Origin: Diplonema japonicum
Taxonomy: Eukaryota; Euglenozoa; Diplonemea; Diplonemida; Diplonemidae
Length of the DNA: 64,000 nt
Reading direction: 5' to 3'
NCBI GenBank assembly: GCA_964019335.1
Contig: OZ025655.1
Coordinates: 186,001-250,000 of the forward strand
Part shown: in pieces, positions 60,976-64,000 of the stretch
Numbering within the stretch: the first letter of the stretch is position 1
Layout: every line of letters starts with the position of its first letter
Made by a program: the position numbers and the translations under genes
The notes under the pieces: generated by a model
What the model was told of the DNA's origin: nothing
Databases searched by the model: none
The model's input: only the letters and a program-made list of their open reading frames with translations

Positions 60976-63900
60976 TTATTTTCTTTTCATTTCTACCAGC
61001 AGTCTCTTGGTGTCTTCGCTCAAGCGGCAATCGTCTTCGTCCTCTCTCATCAACTGTTTTTTTTTTAAAAATATTTCTTTTTCTTTTTTTTTTCCTCCCA
61101 CCCAATGCATACGCCATCTGCGAGCGCCTCGATTTGAGGGAGGTTTTCACCGTTAAGGCCCACCACGAGAGGGTTGTTGTCCCTCACCATGTTAAAGATA
61201 GTCTCGTGCACGAACTTAGCCTCCACAAGGTCACCCCCCACAGGTAGGATTTGGCAAATAGCAGGGATGATCTCAGCTGTGTTTTTTATGATTTTCTTTT
61301 TTATAAACTTCGCGCATACCCTCATTAACACCACCCATGTTAGGGAAAAGCTTCACAATTGTAAGAAGCGCCTTCACAGCGTTGCAGACAGCAGCTGCCC
61401 AGTCCTCGTCGGCAGCCTTCCCACACACCTGTTTCAAGAGAATCAGAGAGCGCGAGAGGAACACCTTTAAATTTACGTTTTTAGTGTAGCAGTTTCTTTG
61501 TATACCTCAATGGTCAACTTGCCCATGGCAAAGGGGCTGTTAGGCAGTGGTGAGATGTGCTGCACAAAGTGCGCTGCAATGGTCAGCCCGTAGGACGCCG
61601 CCTGTGCAATCTCCTCGTCCATCATGCCGCACTTCCAGATGGCCTCCAGGATATCCACAAAGTACGGCATAGCAGACTCCTTCCCGTGCTCCATGAAGTC
61701 ATCCAGAATGCACAGGGCAAGCTTCACGCCCACTTCGCCGAATTTGTTGCGGTCAAGCATCTGTGCAGTGGTGTGGTGTGAACACTGTGACGTCAACATA
61801 CCTGTGTCACCTGAGGCAAGAAGTGCTGGACGAAGTGCGGGATGAACGCACTGTGCGTCTTGATCAGCGCACCTACGCTCTCGCTGGACTGGATCAGGAA
61901 TTCCTCCTCGCTCGAGGACTGCTCTTCCAGCTTCTTCTTCTCATCATCATCATCCTCTTCATTCGTGTCCTCTGGAATATGGTGTTGTTGTAATAGTTGT
62001 TGTTTGTAGTGTTGTGCATACTCTGTAGCGACGCACGGTTCTTAAGCGACTCGGTGAACACCTCAAGGACCACCTTCGGGATGGTTGCGAGCAGCTCATC
62101 AGGCAGGCACGGCTTGCCGTACGTGTTAAGAGACTCGTGGAAGTTCTCCATGAGAACAGCAGCAACTTCAACCTCTTGCTCGGTCTGCATGGCCTCCACC
62201 ATCTGGGGGATCATGACCCTCATCATCTCGACCACGTGAGATTCAGGGATGTTGCCCTTCTCGACATTTGTCTTCAGGCACTTGATGATCAAGGGGCACA
62301 GGTTGGCGGAGGTTTCCCTGATGCCGCTCGAGTACAAGTTCTGCAAGAGCGGGGACACGGCGCTCTGCCAGATGGGCTCCACGTACTTGTACATCTTGTC
62401 GTTGAAGGTCTCGAAGTAGCTCTCGAGCATCTCGCACGCCAGCTGTTTCTCCTCCAGTATCGAGGTCTTGATACCGATTTTCTTCTCGCCCGCGCCCTTG
62501 ATGGCCAACCTGATGCACTGCGTGTTCTTGTCCACTTCCTCGTCATCCTCCAGCAGCTGGACGTCATCGTTGTTCTTGCACTGCGTGAGGAGCTTCTCCA
62601 CCAGCACATCCAAGTAGGGGTAGAAGTGCTCCTGCGTGCAAGTCGCCATCCTCACCCACGACTGCATGAGGTAGGAACCCCTGGTGTCGTCGTCGCTCAG
62701 GTTCATCGTAATGTTCATCATGTAGTCCAGGATGGCCTTGCAGTCGCCACTGTTGATGAACTTCTCGGGACCGCAGGCGACAGCCACGAACGATGCGCAC
62801 TCGACAGCCTTGCCCTTGATGGTGTTGTTGGCGGTACACTCAGGCAGGTGGAACACCGCCTTCAGAATGGGCATGAAGGTGTCGTAATACGGGGCGAACT
62901 TGTCACCGATGTTCTCCGCCAGAGCTGCAATAGAGGAAAGCGCGATCTCCTTCACGAACATGGGCTCCTGGGCGTTTTCGAGCATCGCATACAGTGCCTC
63001 GAGTAGGCCCTTCACCATGCTCTGGTACGTCTCCGGGATGGCATCCTCGCAGAAGTTCACAATGATGGAAGCAGCCACGTGCCTTATCCTCGGGATGGGG
63101 TCTTTCAGGAGACCAGCAACAGCCTGCAGCACCCTTTCGGAGAAGTTGGCCTGGAAGCCGGGCCCAAAATCGGTGCAGAACTGCGCGATAGCCCTGCCCG
63201 AGGTGTATCTGACCTTCGGGTGCACGTCGGTGAAGTGGGATAGGACGAGGTTGGTGAGGTCAAAGAGCTTCGCCTCGAACCTTTCTCTGCAGCCCTCCGC
63301 AATGTGAGAGATACCCTTGATGGCGGCGAACCTGCACCTCCAATCGGCCTTCTTGTCGGCATCAGTGACGAGGCTCAGCAGCAGGTTTCCTGTGTGCTTC
63401 TCCATGTAGGACCCACCAAGAGCAATGGCCAGCCTGTCGAGACCTTCAGCGCCCATGTCGGCGTTTGTGTACTCATCGTCTTGGTCCCCTTCGGTGGTTT
63501 TGGCCCACTCGTCGGGGTCTTCGAAGGACTCAGTGAGTAGCCAAGATACAAGGAGCTTGACGAAGTTAGGGATGAACTGCTGCTTCTTAGCAGCTTTGCT
63601 GTCGGCTTCCGCGAAGGAGATCATGAACTCAACAGCGAACTGTTGGAGCTTCGAGTCAAGGTCGGGTTTGCTGGCAACGGCGGTCATGGCATGCAGGATG
63701 CTGGGGAGGTGGCCGCATTGCACGATGAACTCGACGTCAGTTTCAACGAGTTCGATGAGCGACTCGAGGATCTCGGAGGCGCTGTCCTCGTCCACGAGGG
63801 ATGCTTCGGTGGCTGAGAGGATGAGGGGCACAAGGCTGCGGTAGTTGGTTGTGTCTTCGAGAGAGAGGATGAAAGCGATGGCTGCCTTCACAGCGGCAAC

Positions 63901-64000
63901 CTTCACCACGAGGGAGTCCTTGCTAAGGCTCTTCTGGATGACAAGGCCGACACCGTTGGCGTGCTCTTCAAGGGAGGAGGACATGGAAGAGAAGATCGTG
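60976..64000 (-). CDS. Importin-5-like karyopherin beta, 5' end outside the window
   Basis: About 930 residues of HEAT-repeat importin continue past the window edge; IPO5/Kap121 proteins are near 1100, so roughly the first 170 are missing. Five introns are needed: 61972-62021 (50 nt), 61761-61801 (41), 61465-61505 (41), 61277-61319 (43) and 61054-61112 (59). The ATG at 63984 is internal, as the frame is open to the edge. IPO5-like stretches include FAAIKGISHIAEGC, HPKVRYTSGRAIAQFCTDFG, KFAPYYDTFMPILKAVF and GPEKFINSGD; an acidic EEDDDDEKKK linker follows the first intron. The last exon gives REDEDDCRLSEDTKRLLVEM. The third intron could end 36 nt later. It should import ribosomal proteins and histones into the nucleus. 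Confidence 0.88.

Overview
This window reads as nuclear DNA of a flagellated protist, most likely a euglenozoan and perhaps a diplonemid. The evidence is structural. Every intact gene I can support, about two dozen, lies on the minus strand over the full 64 kb. Several start codons are preceded by a pyrimidine tract and an AG, as expected of trans-spliced polycistronic arrays. Coding DNA is GC-rich, while the spacers are AT-rich and full of homopolymer runs, some longer than 40 bases. Dinoflagellates and perkinsids also have one-directional arrays and trans-splicing, so the assignment is an inference; I found no spliced-leader gene, tRNA or rRNA here.

In transcription order (high to low coordinates) the array holds: an importin-5-like karyopherin cut by the window edge; a hypothetical protein; sulfite oxidase; the transition-zone protein B9D1; a small possible ubiquitin-like protein; a PAM2-motif protein; a hypothetical protein; a 1915-residue triple-VWA membrane protein; a four-domain voltage-gated cation channel; a CCDC81-like protein; two tandem kinases; a doubtful small ORF; a dead piggyBac element; two small proteins, one membrane-bound; a SNF2 helicase fused to an AlkA-type glycosylase; a histidine phosphatase; two unrecognised proteins; a 1853-residue Cys-rich membrane protein; a receptor-type adenylyl cyclase; a tiny doubtful gene; and a STE-like kinase. 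One coding-like LVIVD fragment lies on the plus strand at about 59.9-60.2 kb.

The most striking result comes from joining reading frames by hand. Seven genes become continuous only when very short introns are removed. I place 22 introns of 28-59 nt (median about 36); 21 begin GTAT and 17 begin GTATG, and all end in AG. The VWA gene has eight (28-38 nt) and the Cys-rich gene four (32-37 nt), whereas the 5.5-kb SNF2-glycosylase and the 4.5-kb channel are single open frames. Two introns are little more than a donor, 30 or 31 consecutive A, and CAG.

The gene set suggests a ciliated cell (B9D1, CCDC81-like protein, channel, cyclase) with large adhesive or receptor-like surface proteins. No biosynthetic or defence operon is visible, and neighbours probably share transcription rather than a pathway.
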